Assembly: GCA_001603765.1 (NCBI GenBank)
Contig: LUZV01000033.1
Span: forward strand, 1-12,567
Length of the DNA stretch: 12,567 nucleotides
Direction of reading: 5' to 3'
Origin: Anaerolineales bacterium Chloro_02
GTDB taxonomy: Bacteria; Chloroflexota; Anaerolineae; Anaerolineales; Anaerolineaceae
The notes beneath the pieces are model-generated. The model saw only the letters and a program-made list of their open reading frames with translations, was not told the DNA's origin and did no database searches. The position numbers and the translations under genes were made by a program. The first letter of the stretch is position 1; every line of letters starts with the position of its first letter. Below are positions 1-5,348 of this stretch, piece after piece.

Positions 1-183
1 GAGATAAATCACCAGCCCAATCAGACCCAGCAGAAGCAGGACGCCAATTACAACCGAAACCCAACCCCCACCCCCTTTACCCTGGCTGGAGGGCGAAGCG
101 CAGGAATTAAGAAGCAACAGCAATCCAAAAACAATAACTATTGATGGAAGTTTGAGTTGGTTTTTTTGTTTGCGGGTTTTCAT
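1..183 (-). CDS. Small putative lipoprotein with a second membrane segment (3' end outside window)
   Basis: The first 61 codons of a minus-strand gene are visible; its end lies left of the window. Translation gives a basic N-terminus (KTRKQK), a hydrophobic core and a lipobox LNSC with the candidate lipidated cysteine at residue 28, so export and lipid anchoring are inferred. A short Ser/Gly-rich stretch follows, then a second hydrophobic segment from about residue 42 to the window edge, giving a possible second membrane anchor. The ATG at 183 is preceded by a strong Shine-Dalgarno run (AGGAGGAG, positions 193-186), which fixes the start. No catalytic motif is visible in this part and I do not recognise the family. 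The second helix could instead mean that the protein is a small two-helix membrane protein rather than a true lipoprotein. Confidence 0.65.
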   Translation of the reverse strand, partial: MKTRKQKNQLKLPSIVIVFGLLLLLNSCASPSSQGKGGGGWVSVVIGVLLLLGLIGLVIYL

Positions 184-215
184 GGCTCCTCCTCAAAAAC
201 AACATGACTCTTAAA

Positions 216-221
216 AGTATA
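216..221 (-). promoter_or_regulatory. -10 element for the lipoprotein gene
   Basis: On the minus strand TATACT lies about 33 bases upstream of the lipoprotein ATG, leaving room for the strong ribosome-binding site. No convincing -35 hexamer is visible at 16-18 bases upstream, so this is a -10 match only. Confidence 0.35.
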
Positions 222-275
222 CCTTATGGGTATCAGATGAAACACTGCCATTCACAGAAAGAAACACGTTTTTAA

Positions 276-304
276 TTGCATATTCAGTCAGCACACGCTA
301 TAAT
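276..304 (+). promoter_or_regulatory. Sigma70-type promoter for the SWIM-domain gene
   Basis: A perfect TATAAT (299-304) is preceded at exactly 17 bases by TTGCAT (276-281), which matches the consensus in its first three bases. The predicted start of transcription is near 311, giving a leader of about 120 bases before the ATG at 431. The leader contains a terminator-like hairpin. Confidence 0.6.
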
Positions 305-366
305 TGATTTATGCAGGAGTTAGCCTGATACGATGGTAAGTTTAACGCTTGTGTTATGGAATAAGC

Positions 367-396
367 ACACGCCTGAGCTGTTCGGCGCGTGTTTTT
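367..396 (+). terminator. Terminator-like hairpin in the leader of the SWIM gene (possible attenuator)
   Basis: ACACGC (367-372) pairs with GCGTGT (387-392), and the right arm runs directly into five T residues (392-396). It lies between the promoter at 276-304 and the ATG at 431. It therefore either terminates a short transcript of about 85 bases or acts as a conditional attenuator. A 26-codon ORF (333-413) runs through it; AGGAG at 315-319 is 13 bases ahead of that ATG, which is far for a ribosome-binding site. Confidence 0.45.
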
Positions 397-430
397 CTTT
401 AAAATATGACTGAAACGGAGTTGAATAATC

Positions 431-679
431 ATGATGGACAGCGGTTTGATTGGTAAGATCGAAAAAGCAAAACGTTACGCAGAAGAAAAAGATCGAATTT
501 GTATCACCAGCTTTGAAGCCAAATTCCGCGGAGAAAACAATGATCATACCGTTAGTTACGCAGATGGCAAATGGAATTGCACCTGCAATTATTTCCAAGG
601 GCGCGGGGTATGCGCCCATACCATGGGGATGGAATTGATACTTGAAGGAATGGTTGAACCATCTGAGCACCTCGTTTGA
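431..679 (+). CDS. Standalone SWIM zinc-finger mini-protein
   Basis: An 82-residue soluble protein made almost entirely of one SWIM zinc finger. The zinc ligands are visible as C50-x-C52-x8-C61-x-H63, preceded by a Trp (W48) in a strand that begins with a charged amphipathic helix (residues 8-20). SWIM domains are known to bind DNA or protein partners; they occur in SWI2/SNF2 ATPases, MuDR transposases and many small bacterial proteins. No enzyme domain is attached here, so the partner cannot be read from the sequence. The first ATG is chosen because GGAG (417-420) lies 10 bases upstream; an adjacent ATG at 434 is an equally possible start one residue shorter. The gene is monocistronic, framed by its own promoter and terminator, with a long structured leader. 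Confidence 0.75.
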   Translation: MMDSGLIGKIEKAKRYAEEKDRICITSFEAKFRGENNDHTVSYADGKWNCTCNYFQGRGVCAHTMGMELILEGMVEPSEHLV

Positions 680-686
680 TCTCCTC

Positions 687-714
687 AAAAAAAGAGCTCA
701 CGAGCTCTTTTTTT
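687..714. terminator. Intrinsic terminator after the SWIM gene (bidirectional symmetry)
   Basis: A-tract plus GAGCTC (687-699) is the exact reverse complement of GAGCTC plus a seven-T tract (702-714), with a very short loop. It starts 8 bases after the SWIM stop codon. The perfect symmetry means it could also act on the minus strand, but no minus-strand gene ends here. Confidence 0.85.
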
Positions 715-746
715 GACCTCTATACAAGGTCTTTCAGGATAATGCG

Positions 747-1013
747 ATGAATGTAAGATTAAGGACTAAAGACGCATTCGCGAATGCGGTGTTGGCGTCG
801 GTTCACGTTCAAGGTGAAGATCCGTCTCGATTGTGGGATAAATTGTTTGATTTGATTCCACGCGAAAAATCGATCTCGCCTGGAAGCGGCGCTTCTTTTG
901 GCACTTACATTAACTACACACTAAAACCGCATAGCTTTAGTTATATGACTGATATTCAAGTTCAGTTGCGCGAAGTAGCGACTGGATCGAGTCTAGAAGA
1001 ATATGATTGCTGA
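747..1013 (+). CDS. N-terminal part of a GyrI-like effector-binding protein, probably a pseudogene
   Basis: An 88-residue ORF with a good ribosome-binding site (AGGA 736-739, spacing 7). The pattern resembles the first half of the GyrI-like/AraC effector-binding fold. There is a strand (residues 13-21), then a helix with SRLWDKLFDLI (27-37), then a FGTYINY segment (51-57) followed by FSYMTDIQV (64-72). This corresponds to the family's Trp-containing helix, then YGVY-x-NY, then a Tyr/Phe-rich strand. Family members are usually about 150 residues, so this copy is about half length. Sequence resembling the missing half continues after the TGA, first in the +1 frame and then back in frame. I infer a decayed gene, although expression of an 88-residue product cannot be excluded. 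Family assignment is by pattern only. Confidence 0.5.
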   Translation: MNVRLRTKDAFANAVLASVHVQGEDPSRLWDKLFDLIPREKSISPGSGASFGTYINYTLKPHSFSYMTDIQVQLREVATGSSLEEYDC

Positions 1014-1133
1014 ATGCTCCAAGGCGAGTGGTTTGAAACATATCGACATACCATAATATGAGTGCCGCTTAAGCGGAGGTATCACTGCCCAGATTACATG
1101 ATGGAACACTGGGCGCAGATCGTCAGGGATTAA
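1012..1133 (+). pseudogene. Frame-shifted remnant of the GyrI-like protein's C-terminal half
   Basis: Reading in the +1 frame from 1012 gives a segment containing SGLKHIDIP, a TAA at 1054-1056, then YECRLSGG. In the family the middle of the protein typically has GL-x-x-I-x-IP-x-x-x-Y followed by a Gly-containing turn. A second slip at about 1098 returns to the original frame and gives EHWAQIVRD, matching the family's late Trp-containing helix, before a TAA at 1131-1133. Two opposite shifts and a nonsense codon fit gradual decay. The alternative is chance similarity in noncoding sequence. Confidence 0.35.
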
Positions 1134-1139
1134 TTTTAC

Positions 1140-1158
1140 GCAAGGCTGCCTTGCTTTT
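1140..1158 (+). terminator. Short intrinsic terminator candidate
   Basis: GCAAGG (1140-1145) pairs perfectly with CCTTGC (1149-1154) across a three-base loop, followed by four T residues. It lies after the decayed gene and 61 bases before the PAP2 gene. The short T-tract makes it weak. The rest of the gap 1014-1218 holds only the remnant, a 12-base palindrome (1065-1076) and the PAP2 ribosome-binding site. Confidence 0.35.
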
Positions 1159-1218
1159 CCTGTAACCTGAAAGGGTATTCAGGGTTTATTGTAAGATTGA
1201 CATATACGGAGTTTTATT

Positions 1219-2232
1219 ATGATAGCTATTAATCAAGCCGAAATAGCGGTAAATCTATTTTTCCAATCGCTTGTTCCCTGGCTGCAGAGCCTCATGCAGG
1301 TGATTACTCTGCTTGGGAGCGAGATTTTTTACATCCTATTTATGCCGGTTATTTATTGGTGCGTAGACGCATGGGCTGGCTTGCGAATTGGGGTGGTGCT
1401 GCTCTCCAGCGCGAGTTTGAATGGGTTCTTTAAGATCCTGCTTAAAGGTCCGCGCCCTTATTGGATCAGCGATAAAGTTACTGCCGGGGCGCATGAGTCT
1501 TCGTTCGGCATACCTTCAGGGCACGCGATGAATTCCGCGTCTGTTTGGGGCTGGAGCGCAGTTGAAGCAAAGAGCCGCAGGGCTTATTGGGCGGCTGTGA
1601 TTACTGTGGCGCTGATCTCGATTTCGCGCCTGGTTTTAGGCGTACACTTCCTCAGCGACATTCTGCTGGGTTTGGTGCTGGGTGTGCTGCTCATTTTGAT
1701 TTTCGGTAAAATCCAACAGCCTCTCGGCGGCTGGCTAAAGAAGCAAAGCCTCACTACCCAGATCCTGCTGGCTTTCGTCAGCTCGCTCTTGTTTATCGGG
1801 TTATCCGCCCTGGCAGTAACACTTTCTGACGGATGGCAGATGCCCGCGGATTGGGCGTCGCGCGCGGGTGAGGTGAACCCGCTGTCGCTGGACGGGGTCA
1901 TCACGACAGCGGGGCTATGGTTTGGCATGTTGGGCGGATTCGCCTGGCTGAGGGAGCGCCGCGGCGTCCTTCAGAGCAAATCCGGCACCTGGCAGCGATT
2001 ACTCCGCTACGTAGTGGGGATCGCGGGGGTTGTGGCTGTGTATGCTGGTTTAGGCGCGGTACTGCCAAAAAACTTGGGGCTGATCAGCGCGGTTTTGCGC
2101 TACCTGCGCTACTTTTTAATGGGTCTTTGGATATCCTGTCTGAGTCCGCTGCTTTTTGAGAAAATGAAAATCGGACGAATTGAGCCGGATTTTGAAGGGA
2201 AAAGCACTGCTCCGTTTTCAAGCAAAAATTAA
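1219..2232 (+). CDS. PAP2-family membrane phosphatase
   Basis: A 337-residue integral membrane protein of the PAP2 (type 2 phosphatidic acid phosphatase) superfamily. The three signature motifs are present: K72-x6-R79-P80, P99-S-G-H102, and S136-R137-x5-H143-x3-D147. H143 is the expected nucleophile, with D147 orienting it and H102 as acid. Hydrophobic segments flank the motifs, and several more follow to about residue 312, so the protein is longer than minimal PAP2 enzymes (about 200 residues). Related enzymes hydrolyse lipid phosphates or undecaprenyl pyrophosphate at the outer membrane leaflet; the substrate here is not evident. The ATG is supported by GGAG at 1208-1211, spacing 7. The gene stands alone between the decayed GyrI-like gene and convergent minus-strand genes. 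Confidence 0.88.
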   Translation: MIAINQAEIAVNLFFQSLVPWLQSLMQVITLLGSEIFYILFMPVIYWCVDAWAGLRIGVVLLSSASLNGFFKILLKGPRPYWISDKVTAGAHESSFGIPSGHAMNSASVWGWSAVEAKSRRAYWAAVITVALISISRLVLGVHFLSDILLGLVLGVLLILIFGKIQQPLGGWLKKQSLTTQILLAFVSSLLFIGLSALAVTLSDGWQMPADWASRAGEVNPLSLDGVITTAGLWFGMLGGFAWLRERRGVLQSKSGTWQRLLRYVVGIAGVVAVYAGLGAVLPKNLGLISAVLRYLRYFLMGLWISCLSPLLFEKMKIGRIEPDFEGKSTAPFSSKN

Positions 2233-2277
2233 CCTCGGCAAAAGCGCAAATTAGCCGTGGTTTACGGTAAGAAACTT

Positions 2278-2305
2278 ACAGCGGATGGTTAAGCCCATCC
2301 GCTGT
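2278..2305 (+). terminator. Perfect 11-bp hairpin downstream of the PAP2 gene
   Basis: ACAGCGGATGG (2278-2288) pairs perfectly with CCATCCGCTGT (2295-2305) around a six-base loop, 46 bases after the PAP2 stop. There is no run of T after it, so it may act as an mRNA 3' end or stability element rather than a classical terminator. Confidence 0.5.
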
Positions 2306-2369
2306 GTTCAATCCGGAAAACTCCCTTGAGATTGCTGCTTCAGAAAGAAAGATGACGTTTCCTTCCAAC

Positions 2370-2397
2370 AAAAAATGCCGCATAATCACGGCATTTT
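2370..2397 (-). terminator. Intrinsic terminator of the tRNA-Ser transcript
   Basis: On the minus strand AAAATGCCG (2397-2389) pairs with CGGCATTTT (2380-2372) around an eight-base loop, and the T-run extends to six bases. It starts five bases beyond the tRNA 3' end and probably ends the RNase D / beta-CASP / tRNA transcription unit. Read on the plus strand it has only four T residues but could also back up PAP2 termination. Confidence 0.85.
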
Positions 2398-2401
2398 CAG
2401 G

Positions 2402-2489
2402 CGGAGAGAGTGGGGTTCGAACCCACGATGGGCACAAGTCCCATAACGGTTTTCGAGACCGCCCCGATCAACCACTCCGGCATCTCTCC
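2402..2489 (-). tRNA. tRNA-Ser(CGA)
   Basis: A class II cloverleaf on the minus strand. The acceptor arm GGAGAGA (2489-2483) pairs with TCTCTCC (2409-2403). There is a D arm, an anticodon loop CTCGAAA with anticodon CGA (2455-2453), a long variable arm with ATGGG/CCCAT stem, and a T arm GTGGG-TTCGAAC-CCCAC. The discriminator base is G, as expected for serine tRNAs. The 3' CCA is not encoded: the bases after the discriminator are CCT, so CCA must be added by nucleotidyltransferase. It reads UCG codons. It begins 20 bases after the stop of the beta-CASP ribonuclease gene on the same strand. Confidence 0.97.
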
Positions 2490-2501
2490 AATAGGTTTCA
2501 G

Positions 2502-2507
2502 ATTATA
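2502..2507 (-). promoter_or_regulatory. Possible -10 element just upstream of tRNA-Ser
   Basis: TATAAT on the minus strand lies 12 bases before the tRNA 5' end and just after the beta-CASP gene's stop codon. No -35 is recognisable at 16-18 bases (the sequence there is G-rich coding DNA). The tRNA may be read from this element, from the upstream operon, or from both. Confidence 0.35.
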
Positions 2508-2509
2508 CC

Positions 2510-3910
2510 TTAAAGGGCAAACTCCTGCCCCTTTTCCGCAAAAACCGGCACAGGCAGCTCTGGGTGCTCAGCCAGTTTTTCAGTCAGCGCTTGCGCCTGA
2601 GCTGGCTCGCCGTGGATGAGGATGATGCGCTTCAGGCTGGCTTTGCTTGCCAGGGCGTATTCCACCAGCCCGGTCTGCCCGGCGTGCGCGCTCAGCCCGC
2701 CAATCGTCACCACTTCCGCCTTGCGGAAATATTCCTCGCCAAAGATTCTCACCTTGCGTTCACGATCCGCCAGGCGCCTGCCGAGTGTGTCGGGGGCTTG
2801 CCATGAGATGATCAGAATAGTGTTGCGCCCATCCTCGATGTTGTTTTTAAGATGGTGCAAGATCCGACCATTTTCTGCCATCCCCGAGGCCGAAATAATG
2901 ATCATTGGCTCTTTCCACTCGTTGAGCGCTTTTGATTCATCCACCGACATGGTATAGATCACATTATGGAAGTCCAGACCCTGCATGCGATGCTCGGCGA
3001 TATACCGCCAGGTTTCATCATCAAAACATTCAGTATGTTTGCGGTAAAGCACAGACGCGTTCACCGCGAGCGGGCTGTCAACCACCACCGGAATATCAGG
3101 AATCATCCCATCATCAATCGCCTGGCTCAGGAAGTACGTCAGATTCTGAGTGCGCCCAACCGCGAACGCCGGGACGATCACCTTGCCGCCGCGTTTGATG
3201 GTGCGCTTGACCGCGTCTATAAACTCTTCAAAGGCATCTTCCATCGACTCATGCGGCTTATCGCCATAGGTACATTCCATCACCAGCGTGTCAACATCAA
3301 AAGGCAAAACCGGATCGTGCAGGATTGGAGCATCCATGCGGCCGATATCACCCGAAAACCACAACCGCCGGCTCTGCCCCGCGTCGTCCACATAATCCAG
3401 GATAACTGCCGCGGAGCCTAAAATATGCCCGGCATCTACCAACTGGGCAGTCACGCCGGGAATAGGTTCAAACTTTTGTTGATACCACACACTCTGAAAG
3501 TACGGCATCGCTTCGATCGCGTCTTTTTGGGTGTAAATTGGTTCAAGCGCGGGTTGGTGTTTCTTTTGGCGCTGTTTGTTGACATACTTGATGTCATTTT
3601 CCTGGATGTGCCCTGAATCCCTCAGCATGATGTCCGCGAGGTCTTCTGTGGCATCGGTAGCATAGATTTTGCCGCGATAACCCTGTTTGATGAGATTTGG
3701 AATATTGCCGCTATGGTCAATATGGGCATGCGAGAGGATCATCGCGTCGATATCCTTTGGGTCAAACGGAAAGTTGAGATTAATAGAGTAAGATTCATCG
3801 CGTTTGCCCTGAAACGTGCCGCAATCCAACAGGAGCTTGTGCCCCTGGTGTTCGATCAGATGCATCGAGCCGGTTACTGTGCGCGCCGCGCCGAGAACTG
3901 TCAGTTTCAT
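2510..3910 (-). CDS. Beta-CASP metallo-beta-lactamase-fold ribonuclease
   Basis: A 466-residue cytosolic RNA-cleaving enzyme of the MBL/beta-CASP (CPSF73/Ysh1-like) family. Metal-binding motifs appear in order: H61-x-H63-x-D65-H66 (HAHIDH), GH at 161-162 and GD at 187-188. Beta-CASP motifs follow: ECTYGD near 212-217, VPAFAVGR near 246-253, SASGM with a downstream HH at 352-353, and LSAHA with H409. H433 in LIHGE completes the metal site. Length agrees with bacterial members such as the Thermus enzyme. Such enzymes act as endo- and/or 5'-3' exoribonucleases; the exact target is unknown. There is no KH domain and no RNase J C-terminal domain. The start is fixed by AAGGA about 7 bases upstream and by an ATGA overlap with the RNase D stop, implying translational coupling. 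Confidence 0.92.
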   Translation of the reverse strand: MKLTVLGAARTVTGSMHLIEHQGHKLLLDCGTFQGKRDESYSINLNFPFDPKDIDAMILSHAHIDHSGNIPNLIKQGYRGKIYATDATEDLADIMLRDSGHIQENDIKYVNKQRQKKHQPALEPIYTQKDAIEAMPYFQSVWYQQKFEPIPGVTAQLVDAGHILGSAAVILDYVDDAGQSRRLWFSGDIGRMDAPILHDPVLPFDVDTLVMECTYGDKPHESMEDAFEEFIDAVKRTIKRGGKVIVPAFAVGRTQNLTYFLSQAIDDGMIPDIPVVVDSPLAVNASVLYRKHTECFDDETWRYIAEHRMQGLDFHNVIYTMSVDESKALNEWKEPMIIISASGMAENGRILHHLKNNIEDGRNTILIISWQAPDTLGRRLADRERKVRIFGEEYFRKAEVVTIGGLSAHAGQTGLVEYALASKASLKRIILIHGEPAQAQALTEKLAEHPELPVPVFAEKGQEFAL

Positions 3911-5046
3911 TTTTCTGTCCTTTCCAATGCTTGGAAAATCGCTTCGCCGTAGCGTTCAAAACGGTGGGGGAAGTGCCGCATGGCTTGCTTCAGCTCAGCC
4001 CGATCTAAAAACTCCTGCCGTGCCAGGCATTCCAGCAGGTCGCGGGAGATAATCGCGTTGGAGGGAACGCCTTCCTCCAACCCGGCTTGTTTGCGCCATA
4101 TCGACAGCGCGTCGCGCCGTTGAATTTCTTTTTCGCTCAGATAATGATTTTTGCGCGGATTGATCTTTTTCGGGTTCGCCCGCCAGGCTTCAATGGTTTG
4201 CATCAGCGCCGCGCCATACCTCCGGACCTGACTTTCTGAAAGGGAGGGCAGCAGGCTGAGTTCCTGGATATAGTGAGGCTGAGTTTGGGCTATTTCGGTC
4301 AGTGCCCGGTCAGAGAATACCTTAAACGGCGGGACGTCGCGTTTGCTGGCGATGATCTCGCGCGTATGGTTCAGCGCGTCCAACAGCGAAAGAGCCTCTG
4401 GGGTCAGATCCTGCGCGCCTCTAACCCGCCAAACATCTTCCTTGTGCGGCTCGAGGGGTTTTAGCAGATGCGCCATCGCCTCGCCATCTTCCAGTACCAG
4501 AAAAAGGCGATTTTTTTCTTCCAGCTGCGGCTGAAGCACATCACGCAGCGGAATTAGATAGTGCGAGTCGTACTGCGCGTATCGCAGCATTTCTTCTTTC
4601 AGGGGGCGTTCACCCCAATTCGCGCGTTGATATTTTTTTTCAAGGGTGATGTCAAAGTATTTCTCAACCAACGCCGCAAACCCCAAGTTGGGCTCTGCCA
4701 AGGCGGTTGCCGCCAGCATTGTATCGAAGATATTATGAAAACTCATGTTAAAATCACGCTTCAGGCAGGTGATATCGTAATCGCCAGCGTGGAACACCTT
4801 CTGGATATCTGCCCGGTCAAACAGACCGCCGAGTTCGCTCAGGTCGCTGAATACGAATGGGTCGAGCAGAAAATCGCGTTCGGAGCTGGAGAGCTGGATT
4901 AGACAGACTCGCTCGTGATACGCGTGCAGACTGTTAGATTCAGTGTCCACCGCGATGGTCGGTTGTGCGATTAGATGAGCCAGCATTTGCTGGTAGGTTT
5001 CAGAGGTATTGACGATGCTCGCGTCAGGCATCTTTGGTGGCTGCAT
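3907..5046 (-). CDS. rnd: Ribonuclease D (DEDDy 3'-5' exoribonuclease with HRDC domains)
   Basis: A 379-residue exonuclease that trims 3' ends of structured RNAs, notably tRNA precursors. The DEDDy catalytic set is visible: D34-T-E36 in AVDTE, D91 in the HAGDYD segment with D108-T just after, and Y156-x3-D160. An HRDC domain covers about residues 213-288 (helices around KRDVPPFKVFSD and the LPSLSESQVRRYG turn), and a second, weaker HRDC-like region covers about 318-376 (FPHRFERYGEAI). This is the usual RNase D architecture and length. The ATG at 5046 has no Shine-Dalgarno; a TATAAT lies only 8 bases ahead, suggesting a leaderless or nearly leaderless mRNA. The gene's stop overlaps the start of the beta-CASP ribonuclease. 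Confidence 0.92.
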   Translation of the reverse strand: MQPPKMPDASIVNTSETYQQMLAHLIAQPTIAVDTESNSLHAYHERVCLIQLSSSERDFLLDPFVFSDLSELGGLFDRADIQKVFHAGDYDITCLKRDFNMSFHNIFDTMLAATALAEPNLGFAALVEKYFDITLEKKYQRANWGERPLKEEMLRYAQYDSHYLIPLRDVLQPQLEEKNRLFLVLEDGEAMAHLLKPLEPHKEDVWRVRGAQDLTPEALSLLDALNHTREIIASKRDVPPFKVFSDRALTEIAQTQPHYIQELSLLPSLSESQVRRYGAALMQTIEAWRANPKKINPRKNHYLSEKEIQRRDALSIWRKQAGLEEGVPSNAIISRDLLECLARQEFLDRAELKQAMRHFPHRFERYGEAIFQALERTEK

Positions 5047-5054
5047 AGGACTTC

Positions 5055-5060
5055 ATTATA
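5055..5060 (-). promoter_or_regulatory. -10 element of the RNase D operon, 8 bases from the start codon
   Basis: A perfect TATAAT on the minus strand ends 8 bases before the RNase D ATG, so transcription would begin at about 5048-5046. No good -35 match is visible at 16-19 bases. Confidence 0.5.
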
Positions 5061-5094
5061 CTCTTAGAAGAGATGCGTACACAGGTTTTCGTAG

Positions 5095-5156
5095 GCCGGA
5101 ATGAGACCGCCTTGCAGTGCTTGACATAGGATTGCTTTTTGCGAGCTCACTCCGGC
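5095..5156. repeat. Imperfect inverted repeat, 11-base arms
   Basis: GCCGGAATGAG (5095-5105) and CTCACTCCGGC (5146-5156) are reverse complements except for one A/C position, separated by 40 bases. It lies in the divergent gap 5047-5348, between the RNase D promoter and the stem-loop repeats. Its arms loosely resemble the arms of those repeats (GGCGGAGTGGCG), so it may be a degraded or distant member of the same kind of element. Confidence 0.4.
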
Positions 5157-5212
5157 AAAAGATACACACCATGTAAACCGTTGTGGTGAAAGACATCCTA
5201 TCAAATTATCGA

Positions 5213-5246
5213 TTGGCGGAGTGGCGAAAGAGCGCCATTCCGCCCT
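5213..5246. repeat. 34-base palindromic repeat, copy 1
   Basis: First of two identical 34-base units. Inside it GGCGGAGTGGCG (5215-5226) pairs with CGCCATTCCGCC (5233-5244) around the six-base loop AAAGAG. That is a 12-bp stem with one G-U wobble. There is no T-tract on either strand, so it is not a simple terminator. It resembles REP-like or other dispersed intergenic palindromes. Confidence 0.9.
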
Positions 5247-5267
5247 ACAAAAAACTGCTTATCTAAC

Positions 5268-5301
5268 TTGGCGGAGTGGCGAAAGAGCGCCATTCCGCCC
5301 T
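5268..5301. repeat. 34-base palindromic repeat, copy 2
   Basis: Identical in all 34 bases to the copy 55 bases upstream; the 21-base spacer is AT-rich and unrelated. It ends 37 bases before the histidine-phosphatase ribosome-binding site. Identity including the loop suggests a recent duplication or active maintenance of the element. Confidence 0.9.
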
Positions 5302-5316
5302 CGTATAACAAATCCT

Positions 5317-5325
5317 TGTTAGAAT
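5317..5325 (+). promoter_or_regulatory. Extended -10 promoter for the phosphatase-dtd pair
   Basis: TG-T-TAGAAT (5317-5325) fits the extended -10 form. No -35 is visible because the repeat occupies that region. The predicted start near 5332 leaves a leader of about 17 bases containing AGGAGG. A small inverted repeat TAACAA/TTGTTA (5306-5321) overlaps the element and could be an operator. Confidence 0.4.
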
Positions 5326-5348
5326 AAGAAACTTAACAGGAGGCTGCT

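Noticed and set aside
320..688. A 122-residue minus-strand ORF opposite the SWIM gene
   Set aside because: It spans a plus-strand promoter leader and the terminator and has no ribosome-binding site or recognisable motif; the SWIM zinc ligands support the plus strand.
1065..1076. 12-base palindrome CCGCTTAAGCGG as an operator
   Set aside because: It lies within the decayed coding sequence, has no loop or T-tract, and has no second copy or promoter nearby.
1197..1202. TTGACA before the PAP2 gene
   Set aside because: A -10 at normal spacing would fall inside the coding region after the ATG at 1219, so it cannot drive that gene as annotated.
5121..5126. A perfect TTGACA as a -35 element
   Set aside because: No -10-like hexamer lies 16-18 bases downstream on the plus strand, and the next gene starts more than 200 bases away.
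5213..5301. The paired 34-base repeats as a CRISPR array
   Set aside because: There are only two units with one 21-base spacer, each a full palindrome with a 12-bp stem, and no cas genes nearby.
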